From the NCBI GenBank assembly GCA_016177875.1, contig JACOUL010000020.1, positions 1 to 64,000 of the forward strand: a DNA stretch of 64,000 bases, read 5' to 3'. The position numbers and the translations under genes are program-made. Shown one piece after another: positions 8,001 through 18,283 of the stretch. The DNA comes from Burkholderiales bacterium (GTDB lineage Bacteria; Pseudomonadota; Gammaproteobacteria; Burkholderiales; Burkholderiaceae_D). Position 1 is the stretch's first letter, and each line of letters opens with the position of its first letter. Under the pieces are notes generated by a model. The model ran no database searches. It had not been told where the DNA came from and was given only the letters and a program-made list of their open reading frames with translations.

Positions 8001-11000
8001 ATGCTTATCAATCAAATCGGCCTTACCAATTTTTTATGCGAAGGCTATGAAAAAGCCGAAAAAAAGACCGAGTGGATACCGCTATACCGCGGCAATGAGA
8101 TTTGGCTAGGCGGGCATTCCGCAGCCGTCCAACTCAGAAATGGCGCGGGCAAGACATCCATCGTGGACGCCTCACTTTACTTACTAAGCCGTCATTCCGA
8201 ACTAAAGACTCGCATTTTGAAGCGTCTTGCACCGTCTACTAAGACCTGGAGTCATGTTCGCATCCAGTTTTGTAAACGAACCGGCGATCCCAGACAAGCC
8301 GGCTTGACCTCCTTCGCAGAAGCGGACTTCCCTGGCGAAAAATACGTCGTCGGCATGTGCGGTTATCGCGACGAACAAGAGCCTCACTTCTACTACTATC
8401 CGGGCGACTTTGCCGCTGCGCCTACCTACCTGATTGAAGGTACCAAACGCCGGCTGGTCGACAACGACACCTTCAAACAAAGCGTAAAGCGCATCGACGG
8501 ATTTCGGTGGAATGCCTGGGGGCGCCTAAAGGACTGGCGTAGCTTCGTGGACGAGTTTATTTCCATTGACGTGGTTGACGAGAATGTGGATTTTCAGCTC
8601 GCCGGCGGCGGTGATGCGTCGGCGACCCTGCAAAAAGTCGTTTGCCGTCATGAGGAGGATTACGACGCTGCTTTTTTTCGGACGGTCATTGCACCTGAAC
8701 TGTTGAAAGACGCAATGGGCGAAGAAGGAGACGATGGAGAACGGCGGTTCGAAAAGACGGTCGTGCGCAGTCTTCAGGGCATAGCGCGTACAACAGTCGA
8801 AGCAGAAGCATTTGAGCGAGAGGCGCAGTCTGCAGAGCTCGCCTTGACGCATCTGGATCCGGTTATCGACCGCGCCAACTCAGTAATTGAGGCATCACGT
8901 GCCGAGGGCGCCGCCACCGACGAAATTGGGAAAGCTGCTTCATTCATTCAACATATCGCCGAAAAGGACCCTATTCCGGGATTACCCCGTTTACCAAACT
9001 GGAATTCGTTGGACAAACGCGTGGCGAACGTCCTGCAATACATGGTCCTCACATCATCGGATTGCCTATTAACAACTAGGGGACTAGAGGAATTAACTGG
9101 CGTTCTGGTGAAGCATATAAACGAAACCGCAAGCCGACAGAACATTTTCGGCAAGGAATTACCATCTCAAGTCCTTGATTTTAAATGCGACTTCAAGTTT
9201 TCGGAGGCGGCCGCGTGGGGCGGCACACGCAAACCTCAGACAGGCTATTCCGAAGAGGCCGCGCTAGCGCTTCTGACAAAATTGGAGGGCGCAGCGAAGA
9301 AAAATCTCGATGGCGTGCCGGCCGCCATAACCAACGCTTTCTTTATCGCGCGCGGCTTGGACACGAACCCTTACCGCACCAAGCTTGCCGACGCAAGAAA
9401 TCAGTTGGCCAAAGCCGCCGAAGCTCAGATACAGGCAGCGGCAGAATTTGAAGAAGCAGATTTGGAATTGAGCAAATATCACAAGCAGCAGGGTGAAGTC
9501 GCCGAGAACCAAACTGCCTACCAGGATTTCCTCAGCCATGCCAATGAATTCCCCGAGCACCTGCGCGATTCCCCACGACTGGCAGAAACCTGGATGCTTG
9601 CTGAGCGGAGTGCAAAACAAGAAGAACGGGATGTACACATAAGGAAGGAAGGAACATTGAAGGCGCCTTACGCCGACTGGCGCCACCTCAAGGAGTTTTA
9701 CGGCGACGTTCAACTGGTCGATGCTATGCAGGCCCTAAATGCGGATAAAGCCGCGTTAGAGCAAAGCAAGGCCCTCGCCGCAGCCGAAAAGGACACCGCG
9801 GACGAACGGCAGCGCCTGGCACATCAGGCACGGGAAGACCACATCGAAAAGAAGGTTGCACTATCGCCCAAGTTCGAAATTTGGAAAAATCTCAAAAAGC
9901 GATATCAGAATGCAGAGCTAACTGACGCTTTGCGTATGCTCGAGGGGGAGAAACCAATTTTAGAAGAAGGCAGAAATGCCGCCGCGACCAACGAACGAGA
10001 AATCCTGCAGCGTCGCGATGAATTGCAAATTCGGCTCAAAGCAAAAGACAGAGAATTGGAGGCGTGCCGGATAACGGTAGGCAAACTTGAAGACCTCTCA
10101 CAGTATTCCGCTGCGTTCCGTACTATTTTTGGGGACGTGGATCCCAATACGATTAATCCGCGGCAAGAAGAATCGCGGGCGCAAGCGCAGCAGCAGGCGC
10201 TAAAAATTGAATTGGCCGCGCAAGTACAGACGTCGGCTTCGCTTAAAAAGCTACGTGAGTCTGCCGATGCTTTTAGGAATGAATTTGGCGACGTAGATGC
10301 TCTAGCGCTTGATCCCAGCGCAGATCTTGATCGTCACAGGACTGCTATCGCAGACCTTAATTTGATTCTTCAAAAACACCAACCACTCGCAACAGCGCTC
10401 GTTTCGTTCGCCAAAACGTACCCGAACAAAGCGCCCGCCCAGTGGTTGATAGAAGCGGACATGAACCGAGGCGTCCTTTCCGCTCGTAAGGTCGAAGCTC
10501 AAACACAGATAGGCGAGTGTCAGCGGCAGTTAGATGCACTGGAAAACCATTCTGTCGCGGATGATCGGATATTTGCAGACGCATTGGCGGAGCTCGACAA
10601 AGCGGGGATCAAGTACTCTCGCCTATATGAAATAGTGAATCAGGAAGCGGCCAACGAAACCAAAAAAGCCGACCTATTGTCCGTATTTTCCGCCACTCTG
10701 TCGGCACCAATATTTGCAAATGTCGAATCTGCGCGTATGGCGGCAGTATTACTTGACGAGAAGAGGGTGACAGTTCCAGTCTTTCTTCTAGATCCACTGC
10801 GAGCTTTCTTCGCTCAGGCAACAATTCAAAAATATAGCGACTTTGCATCCGCAACCTTCTTTGCGGGCCGGCGCACCAGGCAAGTGGACATTCTTCTGAA
10901 CCCGAAATTGATTCAAGAAGAAAAGGTTCGCATTACAGAAAGTCTAAAGAGACTTACCAATTCGGTCCAACTCATCGACGACGAACTATCTAAAATTGAG

Positions 11001-13253
11001 GTGGCGGGCGAACAAGTCCAGTTCGCGCTATACGCAAAGCGCGCTGTCGACGAAGGCTCCGTGCCCATTGCGCAGCAAGCAGAGGCCGAATTGGCGGCGC
11101 TGAGCGTGCATAGCTCGGAACTAGAACGACGGGCCTCAAAGGAAAATCATGCACTCATTGCAGAGACGATTCGCTTTAATGAACTGGGAGGCCATGCCGC
11201 TCTAAATGTATTATTGGAGAAGAGTTTGCCCGAGCAGGAACGTGCCATCGAAAACGTAGAAAATATTCTCAATGAGGTGCGAAAGAAAACCACCAATGCC
11301 GCATTGACCGCGTTAAACAACGTTCGTTCATACCTTAGCCTTGGCGGCGACACCGAGTTAGAAGCTCGCCGGGCAGCCTTAACTACGCTGATGCAGGAGC
11401 ACGCCGAAATTGAAGAGCGATTTGAACTAATAAATACTCAATTCATTGAGGCCGCAGTTGCCAATAGACAGGCGGAGCGGATTCTTTCCGAATTCATGGA
11501 AACGTTTGAAAGCCAGCGACAACAGCTCGCCACCTCGATTGAATTCGAAATCAGTCATCTCGCATTCATGCAGACGGTCGAACAAACTGAAAGTACTCTT
11601 ACTCAATCCCTGGACTACGCAAAGGCGCAGGCTCGCGATGCAGACAAAGAAAGGTCGCGCGCTGAAAGTACTCTACTGAGCTTTATCGGGCAGTACGAGA
11701 ATGCCCATTCCAGGCTAAAAGCCGCGATTGAGTTTGAAACGAGTGAATTGGCTTTTATGCAAACCGCTAGTCAAACTCTGCGGACTATTAGCGCCACGCT
11801 CGACAGCATTGAATCGCTGCTGAAAATTAACTTCGAACGCGCTCAGTTGTACCGGGACCGAGACATCGCGGACGCCATAGATTACGCCACGCTTATAGGC
11901 AACGCAGAAGCGAAAAAGAAGCTGGCCTCGACCAAGGGAAAATTGGCCGTCGATGCGCAGCATGACGCGAACGGGTGGATAAATAAATGGAACACTCTTT
12001 CGATGTGCTTACACGAGCTCTGCCTTGGCATTGTCAAGCAAAGCAATAAACTGGCATCCGTCAAAGAAGTCGTTCAAGAGCGCACGGCGTTCCTCTCGCC
12101 GGACGCTCACCCATTAGCGCCTGAAATTGAAACACTCCGCCTTAGATTCCTAGCCAAGGAGCCGGCTGCTGACATTGAAAGCTTGATTCGCGACCTGAAT
12201 AATCAGTTTGAACAAATCAATATAGACGTCCAGGTGCGTGAACTGACTACGCAATCGGCCTTGTTAAGAAAGGCAAAAAGTGAATTCGACGCCAAGCGCA
12301 ATGAGTTTTGCTCAAAAGCGCGCAACAAGGAAATTAGTGGACTTTTTGAATTAGAGATTGCACATGTCGAACGCGCGAACACCCTGGCGGAGTTGACCGC
12401 AGTCCGTCAAATTAGCGCCGGCGTGCGTATTAGAATTGATGAAGCGCGCAAACATGTTGAAGACAAAAAGGCGACCATAGAAGAAGCGTCGAAAGCAACA
12501 ATCAGCAACCTCGTCAGCTTCGCGCGAGGCGCAGAAGCAAACTTGAAGACGTTAGACGCGGTAATGGCGCGGACGCCAAATGCACGCTTTTTTGTGGAAG
12601 CGGAAGTCGCAAGCGAGGAGACTATCCGCCAGATGGTTACATCGTTACTTGAACGAATTCAGGATCGCGAAAAGGGAGCGATTGCCAACTCAGCTGCGAC
12701 AGCATTGGCTACAACGCGGCGGGACGTAGAGTATATGCGCATGGTGCATGAGGTAATTTACGAAGATATTTTTATCGACGCACGGATACATTTCACGATC
12801 AACGCGATTTGGAAAGGCGACAAGTCCCGGCTTGTGGGGGATATCCCGTCGGGCGGGCAAAAAACTGCGCTGGGCATGCTTTGGATGATTAAGCAGTCGG
12901 ACTATGCGCTGGAAATTGTCTTACGTGATCGCGCGAGTTCTGCAAAAGAACGACAACGACTTGCCGGCCGTCGTGACCGTGTTCTGTTTTTCGATGGTCT
13001 ATTCAGCAATCTCACTGATGAACGGATCATTGACGATGTATTCCAGGGATTAAAGAACGTTGTCGGACATTTTCAATTGATCGGCTTGATACATAATCCA
13101 AACTATATAAATAACACCGACGTGTTTCCTGTTCATTTGGTCGGCGCGAAAATAGGCGAGACCTTTATGGCCGTCGAACCTTGGCAGGAAGGCGGCGAAA
13201 CGACCATCTTCAAGAGTTACTACAAGCCGAAGCAGAAAGATCTTCATGCCTGA
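8001..13253 (+). CDS. jetC: Wadjet SMC ATPase JetC (MksB-like), unusually long
   Basis: This 1750-residue SMC-type protein has an N-terminal head with Walker A (RNGAGKTS, 46-53), a very long coiled coil, and a C-terminal head with the ABC signature PSGGQKTALGM (1616-1626) and a Walker B-like RVLFFDG (about 1660-1666). The residue after the Walker B aspartate is Gly, where SMC proteins normally have the catalytic Glu. Length is far above the roughly 1,100 residues of the characterised E. coli JetC. Internal duplicates in the arm explain part of this, for example IEFEISHLAFMQT and IEFETSELAFMQT. AGGA at 7991-7994 lies six bases before the ATG. It overlaps jetD by 8 bp. Expected role: ATP-driven DNA loop extrusion to sense circular DNA. 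Confidence 0.87.
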   Translation: MLINQIGLTNFLCEGYEKAEKKTEWIPLYRGNEIWLGGHSAAVQLRNGAGKTSIVDASLYLLSRHSELKTRILKRLAPSTKTWSHVRIQFCKRTGDPRQAGLTSFAEADFPGEKYVVGMCGYRDEQEPHFYYYPGDFAAAPTYLIEGTKRRLVDNDTFKQSVKRIDGFRWNAWGRLKDWRSFVDEFISIDVVDENVDFQLAGGGDASATLQKVVCRHEEDYDAAFFRTVIAPELLKDAMGEEGDDGERRFEKTVVRSLQGIARTTVEAEAFEREAQSAELALTHLDPVIDRANSVIEASRAEGAATDEIGKAASFIQHIAEKDPIPGLPRLPNWNSLDKRVANVLQYMVLTSSDCLLTTRGLEELTGVLVKHINETASRQNIFGKELPSQVLDFKCDFKFSEAAAWGGTRKPQTGYSEEAALALLTKLEGAAKKNLDGVPAAITNAFFIARGLDTNPYRTKLADARNQLAKAAEAQIQAAAEFEEADLELSKYHKQQGEVAENQTAYQDFLSHANEFPEHLRDSPRLAETWMLAERSAKQEERDVHIRKEGTLKAPYADWRHLKEFYGDVQLVDAMQALNADKAALEQSKALAAAEKDTADERQRLAHQAREDHIEKKVALSPKFEIWKNLKKRYQNAELTDALRMLEGEKPILEEGRNAAATNEREILQRRDELQIRLKAKDRELEACRITVGKLEDLSQYSAAFRTIFGDVDPNTINPRQEESRAQAQQQALKIELAAQVQTSASLKKLRESADAFRNEFGDVDALALDPSADLDRHRTAIADLNLILQKHQPLATALVSFAKTYPNKAPAQWLIEADMNRGVLSARKVEAQTQIGECQRQLDALENHSVADDRIFADALAELDKAGIKYSRLYEIVNQEAANETKKADLLSVFSATLSAPIFANVESARMAAVLLDEKRVTVPVFLLDPLRAFFAQATIQKYSDFASATFFAGRRTRQVDILLNPKLIQEEKVRITESLKRLTNSVQLIDDELSKIEVAGEQVQFALYAKRAVDEGSVPIAQQAEAELAALSVHSSELERRASKENHALIAETIRFNELGGHAALNVLLEKSLPEQERAIENVENILNEVRKKTTNAALTALNNVRSYLSLGGDTELEARRAALTTLMQEHAEIEERFELINTQFIEAAVANRQAERILSEFMETFESQRQQLATSIEFEISHLAFMQTVEQTESTLTQSLDYAKAQARDADKERSRAESTLLSFIGQYENAHSRLKAAIEFETSELAFMQTASQTLRTISATLDSIESLLKINFERAQLYRDRDIADAIDYATLIGNAEAKKKLASTKGKLAVDAQHDANGWINKWNTLSMCLHELCLGIVKQSNKLASVKEVVQERTAFLSPDAHPLAPEIETLRLRFLAKEPAADIESLIRDLNNQFEQINIDVQVRELTTQSALLRKAKSEFDAKRNEFCSKARNKEISGLFELEIAHVERANTLAELTAVRQISAGVRIRIDEARKHVEDKKATIEEASKATISNLVSFARGAEANLKTLDAVMARTPNARFFVEAEVASEETIRQMVTSLLERIQDREKGAIANSAATALATTRRDVEYMRMVHEVIYEDIFIDARIHFTINAIWKGDKSRLVGDIPSGGQKTALGMLWMIKQSDYALEIVLRDRASSAKERQRLAGRRDRVLFFDGLFSNLTDERIIDDVFQGLKNVVGHFQLIGLIHNPNYINNTDVFPVHLVGAKIGETFMAVEPWQEGGETTIFKSYYKPKQKDLHA

Positions 13254-14370
13254 CCTTCACGATATTCTTGTCGAACGAGTTTATGCATGGCTTGTGCGAA
13301 AGACCAAGAGCAGTTCCAGCAATAAAATGAGAACATCCGGCCTGATGACCGCGCTGATGCGTGATATTTCCCCAGACCGCATTGGTGTGCGCGTGGCACT
13401 TCGAAGCTTGCGCGAGGTGGGATCGGTTAGCTACAAGAGCGACATTTCTGGCGAACCGCTTGAGGGGAGCATGATCGAGGTAGTTCCACCACTGAAGGAT
13501 GAGCCGCAGACATTGAAAAATTGGAAGGCGGCGCTTTTTTTGGAAGGCGGATCGCAATCGGACATGGACGCACTCTCGCCCTTGCATTCTGTTTTTTCAG
13601 GTGCCACCGTAGAGCAGATGCAGGCGTTTTTTTCAGGGCTGCGTCGACTAAGACATGAGCAGGCGGCTTGGTATGGGCGCCCTAGTTTTATGGTCAGCGC
13701 CGCATTTCTATGCGGCTCAGCGAAAGCGTTGTCTATGTTTGACAAAACCGCACTGCGAATATTTGGAATAGAAGTTTCACAGTTTCCTGCTCGCCCTCCG
13801 TACATTGTAATCGGAGGAAACTGCGAAACAAGCAGGTCAGTCGTGCTGATAGAAAACCCCGTCGCATTTGAAACCGCCGTTCAATCAAAGGCGGGCGAAA
13901 GCTGCGCTTTCCTTTGCACTTTTGGCCACGGCCTCAGCATAAGCGCTAGCGAACACGGCAATCAACTCGCGTCGGTCATCGAGGGCTCCACAGGAATACC
14001 GCTCTATCGCAATACGACATCCCGTCGCCCACTCCATGAGATTCTAGGTAGCCAAAGAATATTCTTTTGGGGAGACTTGGATATGGAAGGATTGCGGATC
14101 TTTGAGAGAATAAAAAATCGACTTCCGCTACTCGAACTAAGTGCTCTATATGAGCCGATGATTAATTCAATTCGAGATCCAATTTCAAGACACGAGTACT
14201 TGAGTCTCACCGGAAAAATTGGACAAAGGCCTTTTGAGGCGGTTACACAAGCCGGCAAGCTGATAATGCCAATGTGCACAAAATATGCAGTCGATCAGGA
14301 AACCGTCTCGACACAAGACATCAATTCTTTAGCGGAGAATGGACTAGATTTTGGTAGCTTTTCGCAATGA
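13246..14370 (+). CDS. jetD: Wadjet nuclease JetD (toprim, DUF3322-DUF2220)
   Basis: The 374-residue product ends in a toprim-type DUF2220 domain. Glu203 in VLIENPVAF and the D-x-D pair Asp277/Asp279 in FFWGDLDMEG are the metal-binding residues expected for JetD, a relative of the topoisomerase VI A subunit. The N-terminal 180 residues correspond to the DUF3322 arm. Start ATG overlaps the jetC stop by 8 bp. JetD cleaves plasmid DNA once the JetABC motor has stalled around a small circle. The toprim residues are intact, so cleavage should be possible if JetC works. A 90-bp gap without features separates it from the convergent tniQ. Confidence 0.87.
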   Translation: MPDLHDILVERVYAWLVRKTKSSSSNKMRTSGLMTALMRDISPDRIGVRVALRSLREVGSVSYKSDISGEPLEGSMIEVVPPLKDEPQTLKNWKAALFLEGGSQSDMDALSPLHSVFSGATVEQMQAFFSGLRRLRHEQAAWYGRPSFMVSAAFLCGSAKALSMFDKTALRIFGIEVSQFPARPPYIVIGGNCETSRSVVLIENPVAFETAVQSKAGESCAFLCTFGHGLSISASEHGNQLASVIEGSTGIPLYRNTTSRRPLHEILGSQRIFFWGDLDMEGLRIFERIKNRLPLLELSALYEPMINSIRDPISRHEYLSLTGKIGQRPFEAVTQAGKLIMPMCTKYAVDQETVSTQDINSLAENGLDFGSFSQ

Positions 14371-14460
14371 GTTTCCCTATTGGAATGGCCGGGACAGCAC
14401 ATATTTTCGAGTCGATTCAATGGCGGCGTACAATCTGTACTACGTCATTTATGCTGTGGA

Positions 14461-15471
14461 TCATAAACGGTCTCTCCAGTTAGCAAACTGCGCTACGATC
14501 TTGGTGTACCAATCTGGCCTATCTGCAAAATCCTTCAAGAGATGGTTGTAACGCACGGCCCTGCATCTCCATGCCTCACCCAATCTCCGCTCGAGGTCTA
14601 CGACCAGCCATCCGGACAACTGCAAGAGATGATGACGCTCCGCAATTGGCCTTGCCTCGAACGAGACCTTCCCGGGCGTGACCGGAGGGTTCGGAATACC
14701 CAGCTGCGTCGCCACGAATTCTCGCAGACAAAGATGCTTATACCGCGACGTCATCAGCGTACATAAGTGTCGTAGAACCTCGAGTTGGCCGATCTCCGTT
14801 TTTGCCGGCATTTCATCGGCGGGCAACTGGCACAATGCGCGCAATAAGGTCGAGGCGGCTTTGTCGTATTTTTCGGGCATTTCCACCGAGCTTGCTCGCA
14901 AGTCGAATCCACATTCGAAGCAATACGAGAGCGGCAGATCCTCGATCGCTTTCGACGTAGCCATGTCGAGTCGATGTACAGCAACCGCTGTCCCACACAC
15001 TGGGCAACGATCAAGAAGCATATTCCCGTGCCGCCTACATACAGTGACGAACGCAACTCTCCACTCCTTACGAAAATATGGAACAGCATCCGACGCAAGG
15101 CATACGGGGCAAAACTGTAGGCCAAACCCATTGCGCTTACGGTGATACATCTTGAGTGGCAATACCCAATGGAGCGTGCCTACGCTTCGAAACTGCCGGT
15201 ACAGCACGCCCTCGTAGGTCCGCAGTGTCGTGCCCCATGCGTCGATCAAGGGCGTACCGGTTCTACGGCTCAACTCATCGACGAGCCACATCGGCGCAAG
15301 TCGGTCTATATCACGGTTCCATACCTGATTTCTATTGCCAAAGATAAGATTGCAGAACGTCTGCACCTTCAGGCCATGACCATGCGCCAAGCGGACAAGC
15401 CAGCATGAGAGCAATTCATCGGGAAGCGGCTTGTAACGTATTGGCCACAGTGGTGACGTCAAGCCTCGCAT
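14461..15471 (-). CDS. tniQ: TniQ/TnsD-family target-selection protein
   Basis: The protein begins MRGLTSPLWPIRYKPLPDEL, the N-terminus typical of TniQ, and carries zinc-binding cysteine pairs: CPVC, a C-x2-H near CRRHG, CPVC and CFEC between about residues 115 and 195. TniQ/TnsD proteins choose the insertion site and recruit the TnsC ATPase. I place the start at ATG 15471, just after the tnsC stop; a frame-extending start at 15519 would overlap tnsC by 43 bp and adds nothing conserved. It is the last gene of the tnsA-tnsB-tnsC-tniQ operon. At about 336 residues it is a short TniQ, without the extended DNA-binding C-terminus of Tn7 TnsD. Confidence 0.88.
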   Translation of the reverse strand: MRGLTSPLWPIRYKPLPDELLSCWLVRLAHGHGLKVQTFCNLIFGNRNQVWNRDIDRLAPMWLVDELSRRTGTPLIDAWGTTLRTYEGVLYRQFRSVGTLHWVLPLKMYHRKRNGFGLQFCPVCLASDAVPYFRKEWRVAFVTVCRRHGNMLLDRCPVCGTAVAVHRLDMATSKAIEDLPLSYCFECGFDLRASSVEMPEKYDKAASTLLRALCQLPADEMPAKTEIGQLEVLRHLCTLMTSRYKHLCLREFVATQLGIPNPPVTPGKVSFEARPIAERHHLLQLSGWLVVDLERRLGEAWRCRAVRYNHLLKDFADRPDWYTKIVAQFANWRDRL

Positions 15472-15476
15472 GGCGG

Positions 15477-16379
15477 TTAGTGCCGCCTGTATTGCTTGCG
15501 CTTGGATGGCGGCACCCAAGGCAATGCATTGATACGATCAAGCGTGACGCATTCAACCTTGCTGCGGATGGCATCCACGGCCAACTCTTTCACCAGATCA
15601 CACATGTCGCCCAGTGTCCCTTCACTGCGGGTATGGATTGCCAACATCGTCGTCGGGTCTTTCAAGTTCGATGGCTTCCTCAGCGGAGTACGCAGTTCGA
15701 GCGTCGCCAAGAGGGAACCGAACTCGTTGCTCGCCTTCCAGAGAGGCAATTCCTCCGGCGGAAAGCGGCTGGACATCTGTGGATCAGTATTGAATGCGTT
15801 GTAAGCATCCTCGATCCCGGCCACTACCATGGTCACCATCGTCTCGTTCCCAAGGCTTTTCAAGGCGTTGCGAAATTCCTGCTGGCGGTTCAGGCTGCCA
15901 GCGATCAGGTGATGGATTTCGTCCACGATCAGCATCTTGACGTCCATCTGTCGGAACAGCTTCTTGATCTGCGAATATTTTTCCGTCACGGATGCTGTTG
16001 GCTTGTACGGCGCCATGAGCGCATCCAGGATGCGTGTATAGAAGTCTGCGATATCCGGCTTCGGCGGCGCCTCCACCATCACAACTGGGCAAATCGTTAC
16101 CTCATTGGCCGCATCCAGATCCGGCTCGTGAAGCGACATAAAGCGCCGAAGAATCGAGGTCTTGCCGTTGAACGACGGCGCGATTAACAACATATTCGGC
16201 ATACGCGTGATACGCGGATATGCAAGAAGTTCCTCCATTCGGACGAGGATCCGCTTGGCATTCTTGTAGCCGAGCCATGTTCCTTCACGGATGGCATATA
16301 TGCGATCCTCGTCGGTTCGCTCCACCAACGCCGCTGCGGCATCATTAAGGTGAGGATAAGATTTTTGCGTCGACATCAC
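15477..16379 (-). CDS. tnsC: TnsC/TniB AAA+ transposition regulator
   Basis: The 300-residue product is an AAA+ ATPase of the TniB/TnsC family. The P-loop is at 67-75 (APSFNGKTS, where the usual first Gly is Ala) and Walker B is at 150-154 (LIVDE, followed by IHHLI). TnsC polymerises on target DNA and links the target selector TniQ to the transposase. It overlaps tnsB by 4 bp (ATGA) and is followed at once by tniQ. Size and motifs are complete, so the gene looks functional. Confidence 0.9.
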   Translation of the reverse strand: MMSTQKSYPHLNDAAAALVERTDEDRIYAIREGTWLGYKNAKRILVRMEELLAYPRITRMPNMLLIAPSFNGKTSILRRFMSLHEPDLDAANEVTICPVVMVEAPPKPDIADFYTRILDALMAPYKPTASVTEKYSQIKKLFRQMDVKMLIVDEIHHLIAGSLNRQQEFRNALKSLGNETMVTMVVAGIEDAYNAFNTDPQMSSRFPPEELPLWKASNEFGSLLATLELRTPLRKPSNLKDPTTMLAIHTRSEGTLGDMCDLVKELAVDAIRSKVECVTLDRINALPWVPPSKRKQYRRH

Positions 16380-18283
16380 TCATCCTCTAGCGGAATCACA
16401 GCATCGGGATCGTAGCCGCGCACAGCTGGCGGCGGCGAAGTGGGAGTCTGCGTACTCACGTTCGGCAGGTCTTCGGCCTTTTGCTTGCGTGCCTTGGCAT
16501 GCTGTACGCGGCGCTGCTGTGCACGCCGGGCAGACTTCGTCTTTTCTGCCGCTTCGGCCTCGATCTCGCGCTGCTCGTTGATCAGGGCGAATACCGCCTT
16601 CTCGTTCTCGTGCGGAATGCCGCGCTCGTCGGCACGCCGATGCGCTTCGCGCAGCTCCCAGATGCTTACCGGCGGCAGACTTGTGTCCCGGTATGGAATG
16701 GCAAAATAGCGCTGGGCGATTTCCTCGAAGAAGTACAGAACACTTATGTCGCGCGGATCACGATGAAACCGGAACTTGCGCCGATGCTTCTTGAATTCCG
16801 GGTGCGCAGCGTTGATCCAGGGACGCAGTACGTCATGATAGTAATGCACGTCGTCGATGAGTACGCCATAGTTCTGCACCGTCCGCTCGAAGAACGGCAT
16901 GAAATTAATGCGAAGCCGCTCTTCATCCAGACGCCTAGCAGGCAGTCCACGACCAGGCTTACCTTTGGTGCCGAGCAGACCCTCTCGGTATTTCGCCAGC
17001 GGGCTCATGCCGATGCCGTCGTGTCTTTTCTGGTGATACTTCGCGAAGAATAGGATCAGCCATCGCTCGAGCTCACCGAAGGTCATGCAGGCATTGCCCT
17101 CGGCATCGTATTCACCTTTCTCGTTGGGGCCTGAGAACGTCGCGCCTTTTAATGTCTTGAGCCCTTGGGAAACCGTTCCCATCAGTCGCTCGATATGCGC
17201 CCCATAGCGCGGCTTCTTGACCGGACGAAGATGAAGATCGATGTCGTACTCTTTAGAGGCCACGCGCAACATCTCTCCACGAAATTCACGCGCATTGTCC
17301 ATGTGCAGCGCACCCATCGTGCCCCAGCATGGCCAGTCCGCCGATGTCACGCTAAGTCGCGCTAGCCACTTCTCCTTCGGCAGGATCGCGTGTGAAATGC
17401 ACATGCCGGCCGACATGGCAGACGGAGGATCAAGAGAGAGGTGCATGCCAAGGCATACGCGACTATTGACGTCGATTGCGAGCGTGATCCAGGCTCTTCG
17501 GATCGACTTGCGATGCACGTCGTCGACAATAATCACAGGCAGCAGCGTGTGGTCAATCTGAACGATCGCCAACGGCCAGTCGGCATCGGGGATGCTGCCC
17601 TTGATCGGATCGAACCGGTCGTGCGCTGCAGCTTCGCCCTGGCGCCTTGCGACGCGCTCGCGACCGTCTGTCTTTTCAAGACGGGCGCGGATTGTATTGA
17701 CGGCAGGCAGTTTCAGGTTGGCGTTCGAACAGCGTCTCCGAATCTCGGTGACGGTTTCGGCAATAGACTGACTTTGGTCCGTGTCGTGGAAATTTTCGAT
17801 GCAGTCCTGGATGATTGCTTCGACTTCGGCCGTAAGTCGCGACTTACCTTTCCCACCTCGCGCTGAGACGTTAGGCAACAGAGATGACAGTAGCCCGGTG
17901 TCGCGAAATGCTGCAACCCATCGATAGACCGTGGCTCGACTGACGCCCGCCTCTGCGGCGATCTGATCGGCCAAGGCGACCGATCGCCGGTAGTAGCTAT
18001 CGAGGAGCGGACCGATGAGTCGGCGGCGCTCCTCGGCAATAGCCCAATCTTCCTCGTTGATCGCCGCCAAATCTCGCTCGACTGCGGGTTCCGGATTCGC
18101 CTCGCCAATGACCTTTGGGGGCCCAATATCGCCGATCTTAAGCAACACCTTGACGTTCGACCCAGCTTCCTTGGCCAAGACCAGGTTGATGTCGGCAAGC
18201 GCCACGATGACGTAATCGCGACCGTTATTGGAAATCGTCGCCCCTTCCTGGATCCAGAGTAACTGGCGTTGGTCATTCTTCAT
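16376..18283 (-). CDS. tnsB: TnsB/TniA DDE transposase
   Basis: The 635-residue product is a Mu/Tn7-type DDE transposase. The catalytic triad is visible as Asp244 (VQIDHT), Asp329 (LHMDNAREF) and Glu365 (GAHIERLMGT). A helix-turn-helix around 105-125 (AGVSRATVYRWV) would contact transposon ends. The C-terminus is basic and Ala/Gln-rich, the region that in TnsB contacts TnsC. It overlaps tnsA by 4 bp upstream and tnsC by 4 bp downstream. TnsB performs 3'-strand cleavage and joining. The triad is intact. Confidence 0.92.
   Translation of the reverse strand: MKNDQRQLLWIQEGATISNNGRDYVIVALADINLVLAKEAGSNVKVLLKIGDIGPPKVIGEANPEPAVERDLAAINEEDWAIAEERRRLIGPLLDSYYRRSVALADQIAAEAGVSRATVYRWVAAFRDTGLLSSLLPNVSARGGKGKSRLTAEVEAIIQDCIENFHDTDQSQSIAETVTEIRRRCSNANLKLPAVNTIRARLEKTDGRERVARRQGEAAAHDRFDPIKGSIPDADWPLAIVQIDHTLLPVIIVDDVHRKSIRRAWITLAIDVNSRVCLGMHLSLDPPSAMSAGMCISHAILPKEKWLARLSVTSADWPCWGTMGALHMDNAREFRGEMLRVASKEYDIDLHLRPVKKPRYGAHIERLMGTVSQGLKTLKGATFSGPNEKGEYDAEGNACMTFGELERWLILFFAKYHQKRHDGIGMSPLAKYREGLLGTKGKPGRGLPARRLDEERLRINFMPFFERTVQNYGVLIDDVHYYHDVLRPWINAAHPEFKKHRRKFRFHRDPRDISVLYFFEEIAQRYFAIPYRDTSLPPVSIWELREAHRRADERGIPHENEKAVFALINEQREIEAEAAEKTKSARRAQQRRVQHAKARKQKAEDLPNVSTQTPTSPPPAVRGYDPDAVIPLEDE

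Noticed and set aside
15405-16187. 260-codon open frame on the plus strand opposite tniQ and tnsC
   Set aside because: It is antisense to two clear transposition genes in high-GC sequence, has no domain and no ribosome binding site.
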